The notes under the pieces: generated by a model
The model's database searches: none
What the model was told of the DNA's origin: nothing
What the model saw: the letters and a program-made list of their open reading frames with translations, nothing else
Program-made: the position numbers and the translations under genes
Part shown: positions 34,672 through 43,849 of the stretch, one piece after another
How positions within the stretch are numbered: position 1 is the first letter of the stretch
Layout of the letters: every line of letters begins with the position of its first letter
From: JBKBUF01 sp046290815
GTDB lineage: Bacteria > Bacteroidota > Bacteroidia > Cytophagales > Cytophagaceae
Direction: 5' to 3'
NCBI GenBank assembly: GCA_046290815.1
Contig: JBKBUF010000020.1
Span: 25,291 to 89,290, forward strand
DNA: 64,000 nt

Positions 34672-37365
34672 TTATTCCTTCATTAGTCTAATATATCCGG
34701 CGTAACCTAAACTAATTACCTTTACCATGTAAAGCCCGGAAGGAAGATTCTTTATTTCTATCAAATCAGTTCCCGGGTTATTAGTTGAAAGCAATAATCT
34801 ACCTTCGGTAGTATATATCTCAACAAGCTGAACCGGTATTTCATCTCTAAACTTTACCCTGAAACTTTCTGATGCAGGATTCGGATAAAGGAATACATTC
34901 TCTTGTGCCTGTACAGAAACCGAAATCACCTTTGAAAAAGTAAAGCTTCCATTGGTGTCTACCTGCTTTATTCGGTAATAATTCATACCATTATAAGGAT
35001 AGATATCTGTAGCATTGTAATATTTAATTGTATTGGAATTTCCTGCAGCCTTTATATTCTGCAAAGAGATAAAATCATTTCCGTCATCACTTTTTTCTAC
35101 AATGTAGTAATCACTTTCATGTTCGCGTATTGTTTGCCAGCTCAACGATACCTGATCATTAACCAACTCAGCACGGAATGATATCATTTCAACCGGAAGT
35201 GGCAAACCAGGATCAGAATCCACATACACAATACCACGACCTGCAGTGCTCATATAAGTTCTTCCGTAAACATTCATGTCCCCTATCACAAACTGACCAT
35301 TTCCCGGGCCGCCGAATTCCTGATCATCAGAATTAATTCTTGTCCAGTTTACTCCCTGATCAGCTGACCTGAAGACTCCTCTAACTCCACCCACTGTACC
35401 CCAGATGTAAATCGCATGATAGTCTGCTCCGGGAGCAGCTTTTCCAAGTCCGACCGCAGCACAATAAGTAACATTGGAAATAGTAGTAAACGTAGAACCT
35501 GAATTCACAGATCTTTTTAATCCACCGTTATACATAGCGATCCAGATATGGCCTTCCTGACCCGGCACAGTTCTGATAATTTTCGAACCGTTCGTTCCGG
35601 CATTACCTCCATTACTGAAGCTTACTCCGCCGTCTGTACTTACCATCATAATTCCTGAAGAGGGATTGTATGCATAGAACTTATTGGAATTTACCTGATC
35701 GGCCACCGGTACAGCTTCGTTTATGTTTACACCGGAAACAGTAGTCCATGAAGTACCATTGTTGGCTGACCTGTACATGGTAGAGGACGACTCTGGGTTA
35801 TGAAGAAAAATATTTCCGTTTGCAGAAATGGCTACCTTTCCTTTCTGGCCATTCATGCTGCATTGTGTCCAGGCCGTTCCCTGATTGTTGGAATAGTACA
35901 TGCTGTTACCCACCCTCAATAATTTGTTGGTATTTGCAGCAGCAACCGCGATACCTGTGGTAGTACCCATTGATGGTTTATGAATTGGCGCATATTGTGT
36001 AACATCGGAATGGATAAAACCATCATAATCTCCAATAACACTTACCAACGGTCCTCCTGTAATACTTACGATGTCTAATGGTACGGTTTCTTCCAGTCCT
36101 TTCACATTAAACTGCCATGTTGTCTGTGCAGCATTCACATTGTCGCAAGAAAAAACACCATTTCCTGAAGTAACCCAAACCTGATTTGTATTGAAAGGAT
36201 TAAACTCTATGCTGCCTGCCCAATGGATCGAATGACCATTGATCCATGAGACCCCGTTCGGATTCATGATAATTCCTGATGAACCCACTAGATCGCGCCA
36301 GCTGCTTCCACCATTTGTAGAAATAAACATTCTGTCTCCCCAAACTGTACCTGAGCCGCTGTTATACTGTGCCATATAAGTGTTGATTGTAGAGGCAACC
36401 AAACGTTGTGGATTAGCCGGGTCAACACTTATTCCTCCGAAAGCCCGGTTAAATCCGGATGGAGTAATATTAGTCCATTCACCTGTTGAAGTATTGAATT
36501 TCCAGATCTGTCCATTGTCCATAGGTTCAGGAACGGCCCAATGCCCATGAGGACCTGCACCATTTCCATAGGTAATGTAAAGATTGCCATCGCTGGCCAG
36601 CACTGCCCGCTGAGGCATATAGGTGGTCGGAGCTCCTGTAACAGCAGAAAAACTCGTTCCGCCATTGATACTCACAAATAAATTGCTGTTACCGGATCTG
36701 GATATGCCGACAAATATCTTTTGAGAATTATTACCGGGAGTGCCACTGCTTTTGTCCACCACTACAAAACTTACACCGTTTTCATTAGGTGTGGTTGTCA
36801 CTCCCAAACTGCTTAAGTTAGTCCAGGTGGTACCGCCATTGGTACTTCTGAAAATTCCGTTCCATCTTGTTCCGCAATAAAGTGTGTTACTGTTGTTAGG
36901 ATCCACCACAAGTTTTTCACCTGTCTGCCTGCCCATGCCGTTTCCATGGGCCCTGAATTGAGATGTTACTTCTATGATCTGAAATGTTTTGCCACGATCG
37001 GAGGACCGTAGAATCGCAGTTTTGCCTCCATTGAAATAACTGATGCCTACCAGCATGTAAAGTTTATCGGAGTCATTTGGATCCAGAGCCAGGGATTCCA
37101 CACCCAGGTAGCCTGTTTCATTATCCGATGACCAGTCATTTAAAGGTACCCATTCCTGAGTGTCAGCTTCCCAGCGGTATGCTCCTCCTACATCGGTACG
37201 GGCGTACATAAGCCCGAAAACGGTTTGGCTCGGAATTATGGCAGATACAAAACCTCCTGCTCCGATGGCTACATTTTTCCATTTATAAGCTTGGGAAAAA
37301 CCGGAAATGGCAAGACAAAAGCAGGCCATGAAAACAACAATGATTGATTTCAATGAGGATCTCAT
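34672..37365 (-). CDS. T9SS-secreted xyloglucanase, GH74 family
   Basis: An 897-residue enzyme from ATG 37365 (MRSSLKSIIVVFMACFCLAISGFSQ); a longer frame to 37476 adds a non-signal-like extension and is rejected. The two seven-bladed propellers of GH74 are visible. WKNVAIGAGGFVSAIIPSQTVFGLMYARTDVGGAYRW opens blade one, and the aspartate in RTDVGGAYRW and the one in VIGDYDGFIH sit where GH74 enzymes have their catalytic pair. Repeated BNR-like DxGxTW boxes (STNGGTTWTNL, STNGGSSWRDL) mark the blades. The end (from about residue 725) is a linker plus type A sorting domain (LYPNPASESFRVKF). First gene of the GH74-PL1 operon, divergent from the 7TMR fusion regulator. Confidence 0.94.
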   Translation of the reverse strand: MRSSLKSIIVVFMACFCLAISGFSQAYKWKNVAIGAGGFVSAIIPSQTVFGLMYARTDVGGAYRWEADTQEWVPLNDWSSDNETGYLGVESLALDPNDSDKLYMLVGISYFNGGKTAILRSSDRGKTFQIIEVTSQFRAHGNGMGRQTGEKLVVDPNNSNTLYCGTRWNGIFRSTNGGTTWTNLSSLGVTTTPNENGVSFVVVDKSSGTPGNNSQKIFVGISRSGNSNLFVSINGGTSFSAVTGAPTTYMPQRAVLASDGNLYITYGNGAGPHGHWAVPEPMDNGQIWKFNTSTGEWTNITPSGFNRAFGGISVDPANPQRLVASTINTYMAQYNSGSGTVWGDRMFISTNGGSSWRDLVGSSGIIMNPNGVSWINGHSIHWAGSIEFNPFNTNQVWVTSGNGVFSCDNVNAAQTTWQFNVKGLEETVPLDIVSITGGPLVSVIGDYDGFIHSDVTQYAPIHKPSMGTTTGIAVAAANTNKLLRVGNSMYYSNNQGTAWTQCSMNGQKGKVAISANGNIFLHNPESSSTMYRSANNGTSWTTVSGVNINEAVPVADQVNSNKFYAYNPSSGIMMVSTDGGVSFSNGGNAGTNGSKIIRTVPGQEGHIWIAMYNGGLKRSVNSGSTFTTISNVTYCAAVGLGKAAPGADYHAIYIWGTVGGVRGVFRSADQGVNWTRINSDDQEFGGPGNGQFVIGDMNVYGRTYMSTAGRGIVYVDSDPGLPLPVEMISFRAELVNDQVSLSWQTIREHESDYYIVEKSDDGNDFISLQNIKAAGNSNTIKYYNATDIYPYNGMNYYRIKQVDTNGSFTFSKVISVSVQAQENVFLYPNPASESFRVKFRDEIPVQLVEIYTTEGRLLLSTNNPGTDLIEIKNLPSGLYMVKVISLGYAGYIRLMKE

Positions 37366-37458
37366 ATTCTTTTGATTAAGTATAATGTGTTGGACAATTA
37401 TAATAGCAAAAATCCCTAAACGCAATTTTGATGTATTTCTACAAAAAACTGAAAAACA

Positions 37459-37481
37459 AGCAATTGAATATGTCAATTGCT
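37459..37481. promoter_or_regulatory. Candidate operator: perfect 9-bp inverted repeat
   Basis: Arms AGCAATTGA (37459-37467) and TCAATTGCT (37473-37481) with a 5-nt spacer, in the divergent space between the GH74 operon and the 7TMR fusion gene. The shape suits a dimeric DNA-binding protein. A related AAGCAATTGAA core occurs at 43669-43679. Function is inferred. Confidence 0.5.
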
Positions 37482-37582
37482 GATAAAAGGCAAAATATTT
37501 ATAGAAAAAATTACCAAAGTTTAATAAAATGACTATTTTGAATTAAATAAAAATCAAATTCTGTTGCGTTTAATTACACCTT

Positions 37583-39484
37583 TTGAAAATCAATAATTTG
37601 TCAAAAAAAATATTTGCTTTGCTATTCTTCATGCTCCTTTACTTGCAGCAGACCCGGGCAGGTGAAACGGTAGTTTTGGAGGACGGAAAGGACATGTATT
37701 TCATCGCCGATCTGATGGAAATTTTAGCCGACAGTAGTGATGAATTATCAATTCGAGATGTGTCACATCCCGATTATTCCCGGAAATTCAGACAGGAAAC
37801 AATCCCTGACATGCATGAAAACTATACCACTTACTGGTTGCGCTTTCACATACATAACAAAAGATCTTCGGAAAATCTATCATGGTACTTCGAGTCCTGG
37901 GGTTTCGATCTGGACTTTATAGAACTATATGTACCTGACGGTTATGGGGGATTTTACAAAAGCAGTGCAGGATACGGCCAGAGTTTTAACACAAGGAATA
38001 TTCATCATAAAAATCCGGTATTCTTTCTAAACCTGAAAAACGGAGAATATAAAACCTATTACATCAAATTAAAGAAGGGCTACCCCAGGCATCTTACTTT
38101 CATTGTAAGACATCATGAAGCGCTTATTAAACATGTGGTATATGAATACTGGTACCTGGGCATGTTTTATGGCATATTCTTTCTGGTAATTCTGCTTAAC
38201 TTATATCTTTTTGTCAGCCTTAAAGATTCGCTCCATGTCTATTACATATTCCTGGCTTTATCAGAAGTACTATACTGCTTCGGAAGAGACGGACTCGCAT
38301 TTCAGTTTATCTGGCCGGATGTTCCGGCATTGAACACCTTTACGTTTTATATCTATACACAATTCTTTTTTGTTATCTCTACATTGTGCTATTCTATAAA
38401 GTTTTTAAATCTTAAGCGGAACAACAGATTTCTATACACTATATCTATTGCAGCGATCATATTCAATTCAGGATTGTTTCTCTATTCTCATTTTTATAGC
38501 TATGATCCTTTTATACTCTTCAGCATTGATGCAGCCATAATGATAATACCTCTCATTTCCGGTATAACCCTTCTTAAGCAAGGTAAAACCTTTTCAATAT
38601 ATTATGTCATTGCATTTACCTTCCTATTCAGCAGTTTTATCATTGCCTTCTTAGAGGAGAAAAACTATATGCCGGACTTTATCCTAAACTGGTACATGAT
38701 AAATATTGGCATGTTGCTGGAGGCAATATTTTTAGCTGCCGCAAACCTTGATCAGATAAGAATATTGAGAAAGAAAAATGAAAGATCAAGCTTGTTACTA
38801 ATTTCAGAACTGAGAGAAAAACAAAAACTTAAAGACAAGCTTAACGAGGAGTTGGAAGAGAAAGTAATAGAAAGGACAGAGCAAATCAATAGTATGATGC
38901 TCCGACTGGAGGAAAAGAACCGTGAGTTGAACCAGATGAACAAGGACCTGGAGTTTATGAGTCAGGAGGTAAAAAGAATGAACGACATACTCAGTCTGGA
39001 TAATATTAAACTCAAAACTGACCTGGCAGAAATAAGCAGATCGAGAGTATTGTTAAAGGACGTAAAATTTAATGAATTCAAGAATGCATTTCCCGATGAT
39101 GAAAGTTGTTTAAAATTTCTGTCAGACCTGAAATGGAGCAATGGGTTTCGATGCAGAAAATGCGCCTACAACAAAGCCATCACATCTGAAAACTATGGAA
39201 TGAGGTGCAGAAACTGTAAGTATAATGAGTCGCCGACAGCAGGCACATTATTTCACAAATTAAAATTCCCTATAAGTAAAGCCTTTTATCTTATGTACCT
39301 GGTTCAGGTAAAAGGCACAAATGTTACCGTCGATGAACTTTCTGAAATGGTTTCTCTGAGAAGAGAAACATGTTGGAGTTTCAGAAATAAAATTCTTCAG
39401 GTACAGAAAGAACAGACAGAAAAGACAACCCAAGATTCCGGTTGGATTAGTTTGGTTTTTGCAGGGGAAGGAGGAAAAGGATAA
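37583..39484 (+). CDS. 7TMR-DISM receptor fused to IS1595-type zinc-ribbon/HTH domain
   Basis: A 633-residue protein from TTG 37583, chosen because it gives a proper signal peptide (residues 1-26); the first in-frame ATG would remove it. Residues about 30-180 are an extracytoplasmic beta-sandwich (7TMR-DISMED2 type), 188-392 are seven membrane segments (7TMR-DISM_7TM), and 395-495 a long coiled coil. Residues about 498-610 match the N-terminal region of IS1595-family transposases: zinc ribbon C524, C527, C542, C545 with SPTAGTLFHKLKFPISKAFYLMYLVQ, then a helix-turn-helix. The DDE catalytic domain is absent. Inference: a membrane-bound DNA-binding regulator that senses an outside ligand and controls the divergent GH74-PL1 operon. 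Confidence 0.85.
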   Translation: MKINNLSKKIFALLFFMLLYLQQTRAGETVVLEDGKDMYFIADLMEILADSSDELSIRDVSHPDYSRKFRQETIPDMHENYTTYWLRFHIHNKRSSENLSWYFESWGFDLDFIELYVPDGYGGFYKSSAGYGQSFNTRNIHHKNPVFFLNLKNGEYKTYYIKLKKGYPRHLTFIVRHHEALIKHVVYEYWYLGMFYGIFFLVILLNLYLFVSLKDSLHVYYIFLALSEVLYCFGRDGLAFQFIWPDVPALNTFTFYIYTQFFFVISTLCYSIKFLNLKRNNRFLYTISIAAIIFNSGLFLYSHFYSYDPFILFSIDAAIMIIPLISGITLLKQGKTFSIYYVIAFTFLFSSFIIAFLEEKNYMPDFILNWYMINIGMLLEAIFLAAANLDQIRILRKKNERSSLLLISELREKQKLKDKLNEELEEKVIERTEQINSMMLRLEEKNRELNQMNKDLEFMSQEVKRMNDILSLDNIKLKTDLAEISRSRVLLKDVKFNEFKNAFPDDESCLKFLSDLKWSNGFRCRKCAYNKAITSENYGMRCRNCKYNESPTAGTLFHKLKFPISKAFYLMYLVQVKGTNVTVDELSEMVSLRRETCWSFRNKILQVQKEQTEKTTQDSGWISLVFAGEGGKG

Positions 39485-39518
39485 TTTTGAATTCCAAAAG
39501 ACCTTTTACTGAACAAGA

Positions 39519-39908
39519 ATGGATGATCAATTTTCAAATTTAAAAGAAGACATAACGCTTTACCTCATCTTCTTTATTCTTATTGCGGTTACCATAGTAA
39601 GATTATTTTTATCCCGTTACCTAGAAAAAAAATTTAAAGCATTATCCATATTTCTGATAGGATCAGTTTTAATTATGGGAGGATTAGCATTTTTACAATA
39701 TGACAGTGCAATATATATCATATCCGCAGGCGCCATCGCTGTCTTAGTATCATACTTTTTAACTGCAAAAAATAAAATAAATTCTGCCATCAGTTATCTT
39801 TCACCAAAATCAGTACATCATGATTTATATTCCCAGTTGTCAGAAGTGGAAAAGATTTCTTGCATAGACAGTATAAAAAAATGGTATACCAAACAACTGC
39901 AACATTAA
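39519..39908 (+). CDS. Small membrane protein, function unknown
   Basis: A 129-residue protein with two or three membrane segments (about 12-32, 40-58, 65-85) and a hydrophilic C-terminal tail. It begins 34 bases after the 7TMR fusion and overlaps the start of the next gene, so the three may be one transcript. No family recognised. Confidence 0.65.
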   Translation: MDDQFSNLKEDITLYLIFFILIAVTIVRLFLSRYLEKKFKALSIFLIGSVLIMGGLAFLQYDSAIYIISAGAIAVLVSYFLTAKNKINSAISYLSPKSVHHDLYSQLSEVEKISCIDSIKKWYTKQLQH

Positions 39909-40258
39909 TTGCAGGAACAATTATTCTACCATTAATTTATGCTTATAATAAAAGCCTTGACACGGAAAAAATCGGCCTGATTTCAGGTGGAATAATAACT
40001 TTTATTCTCGTGTATTATTTCAATGAAAGAATAAACAAAGATTTAGAATCCGGTTACAAAGTTACGGAAAAGGTTACCGTAACAGATAAGTCACTTTTTT
40101 TACTTTTGCAAACTCAAATTGAACTGAGCAATGGAATAAAAATATACACTGATACTTTAAAAATATGCGGAATAAAATCAGAAGACATTAAAAAGGGAGA
40201 CTATCTGGAAATAGAATACCTTCCTTCCAGTAGATATGTTTTTTCAATAAAGAAATAG
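39881..40258 (+). CDS. Membrane protein with soluble C-terminal domain, function unknown
   Basis: A 125-residue protein from ATG 39881; a TTG 21 bases upstream is a weaker alternative. Two membrane segments (about 7-22 and 30-48) precede a beta-rich cytoplasmic or periplasmic domain (about 55-125, ESGYKVTEKVTVTDKSLFLLLQTQIELSNGIKIYTDTLKICGIKSEDIKKGDYLEIEYLPSSRYVFSI). Its start lies 28 bases inside the previous gene, in another frame, suggesting translational coupling. No family recognised; the pair may be accessory to the receptor, which is speculation. Confidence 0.65.
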   Translation: MVYQTTATLIAGTIILPLIYAYNKSLDTEKIGLISGGIITFILVYYFNERINKDLESGYKVTEKVTVTDKSLFLLLQTQIELSNGIKIYTDTLKICGIKSEDIKKGDYLEIEYLPSSRYVFSIKK

Positions 40259-40347
40259 TAAACAATATTTTTTGGAAAACAGAGCTAAAAAAGTTCCGGG
40301 AATATGCATCAGAACTCCTTTTATTATTTGTTATTTGAAATTTAAAA

Positions 40348-43300
40348 CTAGTACTTCACCACCTTAGCCATCTTTATCATATCTTCTCCTATTACTTTCA
40401 CATTATATGCAGAAGGCACAAGATCATCAATGTTGATAAACTCGAGAACATTCCCTGAATCAGAATTAATAACTACTCTTTTCACTTCTGCACCCGCAAG
40501 GTTATAAAAGATCACCTGATAGCTGCTGTTCGGAACAGAAGCAAATCCGATGCTTATTCCTTCCTGTGCAGGATTAGGCCATATCTGGACTTCCGATGCA
40601 GCAAAGGATCCGTTCACCACAATTACGTCCGATACATTAAATGTTCCATCATAATCTACCTGTATCAACCTGTAATAATTTGTCCCTTCAAACAGATTAT
40701 CATCATTTAAGGAATATTTATTTATCTGATTGGAATTTCCTCTTCCCTGCACAATTCCTATATCAAAAAAGTCTATGCTGTTCATACTTTTCTGAACTAT
40801 AAAATGCTTGTTGTTTTTTTCACTTGCCGTGATCCAGTTCAGTTCGACACCATTATCATTAAGCCATCCCTTAAAGCTCGTAAGCGTTACAGGCAGAGGA
40901 GCGGTACATAATGAAAATCTTGAAGTACTGTTATTGGTAGTTGTTTGTGTCACAGTCATTGCATCCACCTGATCTTGTGTAAGTCCAAGTCCTGAAATAT
41001 TAAAGGACCATGTACCGCCTGCAACGGTTGTTGAAAGGCCTGTATATTGTTCTCCCTCGCAATCACAGTTTGTTCCGCTGGTGTTATTTCTGTAAAGGTG
41101 TACGGTACATCCGTTAGTACCACCACCACTAATGATAGCTGTTGTCCTTGTTGTTACTGTAGGAGTAGCCACGCCTTCCTGAACAGTGCTTTCAAAAGCA
41201 ATACCAGCTCCAACATTGCAGTAAATGCTGTTACCAATTGCTCTGTTGTATCTGGAAGTTCCGGAACCCCAGTAAGCAAAAAGAACTCCTGCTGCTCCAT
41301 TGTTTGCAACGATATTAGGTTGACCAGCGGCCGTTCCGCCTATAATATTATTCTCAGCTGTATTTCCGAATCCTGAAGCGTGACTTCCAACATGAATACC
41401 ATTTGTGAAATTGCCAAACCCTGCAGTACGGTTAAGATTTGCATCAAGACCTACAATATTTCCATAAATTAAATTTCCGGAAGATACCTGTACAGCTATA
41501 CCTGCATTAGTTTCACTGCAGCATGACAGATTACTTTGAACGGTATTATTAGGAGAACCTTCATGAACGAATATACCAATATTTCTATTCGATACTCTTG
41601 TTAGTCCTGTTATGTCTGTACCAACATAATTGTTGGTAACAAAATTACCATTTGAACCCTGATCCAGCATTATAGCATTATCTCTGTTGCCGGCAACGAA
41701 GTTTCTCTCTCCTGCACCTGTTCCACCAATTCTATTATTAGTTGAACTAGCTCCCCCGATACGAATTCCCTGACCGTTATTTCCAAGGTTTGTAGTACCA
41801 TTAAATCCTAAACCAACATAATTGCCATAAAAGTTATTATTGCTGGAGTTGTAAAAATCTATACCCATCGCTCCGTTGCCTGAAATGATATTATCACGAA
41901 TGGTATTACCATCTGATCCATTGATGGCAAAGAAACCTGTTTGAACATTGGCTAATGCAACATTTCCTGTAACGTCTACACCAATAAAATTACCTCGTAT
42001 AATTGAAGCATCGACATTGGAAAAGTAAATACCAAACCTGCCACCGGCAGTACCATTTCCCGAGATAACATTTCTTTCACCGGCTGTAGCTCCTCCTATG
42101 GTATTGCCTGAAGAATTAGTCAGCGATAAACCAGTATCATAATTTCTGATGAAGCCTGTCCCTGCAGCATTAGTTCCTATATAATTTCCCTGTATGGTAT
42201 GACCATTGCAACTTTCTATAGAAATTCCGTTTTCTCCGTTGGCATTTCCGTTTCCAGAAACAACATTTCTTTCACCTGCAGAAGGTCCTCCAATTATACA
42301 GTTGTTGGAAGCAGTTAAAAATACACCATGAAGGCCATTTAATATGGCTGCTGTTCCTGCAGCATTAGTTCCGATATAATTTGACTTTATAACTGTGCCA
42401 TGAGCTCCTCCTGCTACATTTATCCCACTTGCTCCATTTCCCGAGATAATATTTCGATGAGAACTGGTGGTTCCTCCTATCACAACAGTGGATGAGTTGA
42501 CAACATTCACTCCATGCGATCCGTTGGCCAGAGCAGCAGTACCGTCTGCTCTTGTACCTATATAGTTACCTGCAACTGTTATGGAGGAAGATAAAAGATC
42601 GATATTTACACCGCTTTGAGAATTTCCTGAAATTACATTTCCCTGACCTGCTGAAGTTCCACCGATATTAATGCTGCTGGAACCTACAATATTAATCCCG
42701 TGACTTGTATTAGCTCTGGCAGCATCGCCGGCAGGATTAAGACCTATATAATTACCTATGATCTGAACGTTTGTAGAATTTTCTATACTCATACCACAGC
42801 TTGCGGAAGCACTTATCACATTTCTGGCTTGAGCTGTAGTACCTCCAACAGTGATATTACTGGAGTTGACAATCAAAATACCATGGTTGATCAACCTGTC
42901 AGTACCAGTGGGGTTTACAGCTATGTTAGTCGGCAATCCGATTCTGCAGCCTTCCACTGTAATATTGCTTACTCCTCGTATTTCTATAGCGTGAGCATTG
43001 GATCTATGAAAACCTATTCCACGAACCACGCTGCCATTGGCTCCTGTATTGTTAAAAATGATATGAAACCAAACGCATGAATTTGCTCCTGCTCCCACAC
43101 CACAAGAACTTCCTCTTATTTGCAAAGAAGGATTACCGGAAACATAATTTGGTGCCGTGTAACCATCGAAGGTAACAGGTTTGGTTGGCGAAGGAAGCTC
43201 TGTACTTAACGTAATTGTTAACTGGGCCACAGGTAAGGAAGCAAAAGAAATAACATGGGGACCCGGGTCTGCAGAAGCATTAATATCCAGAATCGCCTGT

Positions 43301-43431
43301 CTTAATGTACCTGCTCCTGCATCAGCATTAGAATTTACATTAAAAGTAAGGGCGTTTACTTTAAAAGTAAAAAAACTAAGAACCAAAAATGCGATGCTTG
43401 TTTTGCTGAATTTATGTATTAATGTTTCCAT
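40348..43431 (-). CDS. T9SS-secreted right-handed parallel beta-helix protein
   Basis: A 1,027-residue protein with a signal peptide (to about residue 27) and the N-terminal entry motif NSNADAGAGTLRQAILDINASADPGPHVISF. More than ten beta-helix units of about 45-50 residues follow, with the consensus GNYIGTNAAGTAxxxNGxHGVxxxxSxxxxIGGxxxxxRNVISGN (NosD/carbohydrate-binding type). A linker and type A sorting domain (IWPNPAQEGISIGFAS) end it. Such proteins are surface adhesins or polysaccharide-binding/cleaving helices; no catalytic residues can be assigned. Monocistronic. Its upstream region 43432-43849 holds repeated AAAAAGCAAT motifs. Confidence 0.9.
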   Translation of the reverse strand: METLIHKFSKTSIAFLVLSFFTFKVNALTFNVNSNADAGAGTLRQAILDINASADPGPHVISFASLPVAQLTITLSTELPSPTKPVTFDGYTAPNYVSGNPSLQIRGSSCGVGAGANSCVWFHIIFNNTGANGSVVRGIGFHRSNAHAIEIRGVSNITVEGCRIGLPTNIAVNPTGTDRLINHGILIVNSSNITVGGTTAQARNVISASASCGMSIENSTNVQIIGNYIGLNPAGDAARANTSHGINIVGSSSINIGGTSAGQGNVISGNSQSGVNIDLLSSSITVAGNYIGTRADGTAALANGSHGVNVVNSSTVVIGGTTSSHRNIISGNGASGINVAGGAHGTVIKSNYIGTNAAGTAAILNGLHGVFLTASNNCIIGGPSAGERNVVSGNGNANGENGISIESCNGHTIQGNYIGTNAAGTGFIRNYDTGLSLTNSSGNTIGGATAGERNVISGNGTAGGRFGIYFSNVDASIIRGNFIGVDVTGNVALANVQTGFFAINGSDGNTIRDNIISGNGAMGIDFYNSSNNNFYGNYVGLGFNGTTNLGNNGQGIRIGGASSTNNRIGGTGAGERNFVAGNRDNAIMLDQGSNGNFVTNNYVGTDITGLTRVSNRNIGIFVHEGSPNNTVQSNLSCCSETNAGIAVQVSSGNLIYGNIVGLDANLNRTAGFGNFTNGIHVGSHASGFGNTAENNIIGGTAAGQPNIVANNGAAGVLFAYWGSGTSRYNRAIGNSIYCNVGAGIAFESTVQEGVATPTVTTRTTAIISGGGTNGCTVHLYRNNTSGTNCDCEGEQYTGLSTTVAGGTWSFNISGLGLTQDQVDAMTVTQTTTNNSTSRFSLCTAPLPVTLTSFKGWLNDNGVELNWITASEKNNKHFIVQKSMNSIDFFDIGIVQGRGNSNQINKYSLNDDNLFEGTNYYRLIQVDYDGTFNVSDVIVVNGSFAASEVQIWPNPAQEGISIGFASVPNSSYQVIFYNLAGAEVKRVVINSDSGNVLEFINIDDLVPSAYNVKVIGEDMIKMAKVVKY

Positions 43432-43849
43432 AAATTATTAGTTTGGTCTTGTACCCCGAAATATTATATTCAAAAATTGGTACAGGATTATTACGTGACC
43501 TAATTTTGAAGGTTGTTAGTTTTAGATCAATGCTTAGTTAATAGTTTCCTGATTGTGATAAAAAATTTTCGCCTGAAAAAGAGGTAAAAAACAGGGCAAA
43601 AAATCAAAAGAAATTTAAAAATTAACGGTATGGTAGCAATCATTTTTACAAAAAACCGCCAATTTAAAAAGCAATTGAAAAGATATTGCGTTTAAAAAGC
43701 AATATCCGGTGGACCAGCTGAAAAATATCATATTTAATTATGAAACTAAATATGTTTGCCCACGTAGGTGGGCAATATTACTAATTGAAATGCTACAAAT
43801 AAAAAAAGCCGGACTTAAAGAGCCCGGCCAAAAAAATCTAGATACTTAT
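43432..43849. promoter_or_regulatory. Upstream region of the beta-helix gene with repeats and a hairpin
   Basis: No gene is supported. It contains TTTAAAAAGCAAT twice (43663-43675, 43691-43703), an inverted repeat GATATTGC/GCAATATC (43682-43689, 43699-43706), and a perfect hairpin TTGCCCAC/GTGGGCAA (43756-43775). The motif AAGCAATTGAA at 43669-43679 is shared with the operator candidate at 37459. Confidence 0.5.
43808..43828 (-). terminator. Rho-independent terminator of the 43850-47449 gene
   Basis: Stem GCCGGACT (43808-43815) with AGCCCGGC (43821-43828), one mismatch, followed on the minus strand by a run of T residues. It lies 21 bases past the stop codon. Confidence 0.8.

Noticed and set aside
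39090..39484. IS1595 insertion inside a receptor gene
   Set aside because: No terminal inverted repeats, no DDE domain, and the reading frame is continuous from receptor through coiled coil into the zinc ribbon, so this is a fusion and not a fresh insertion.
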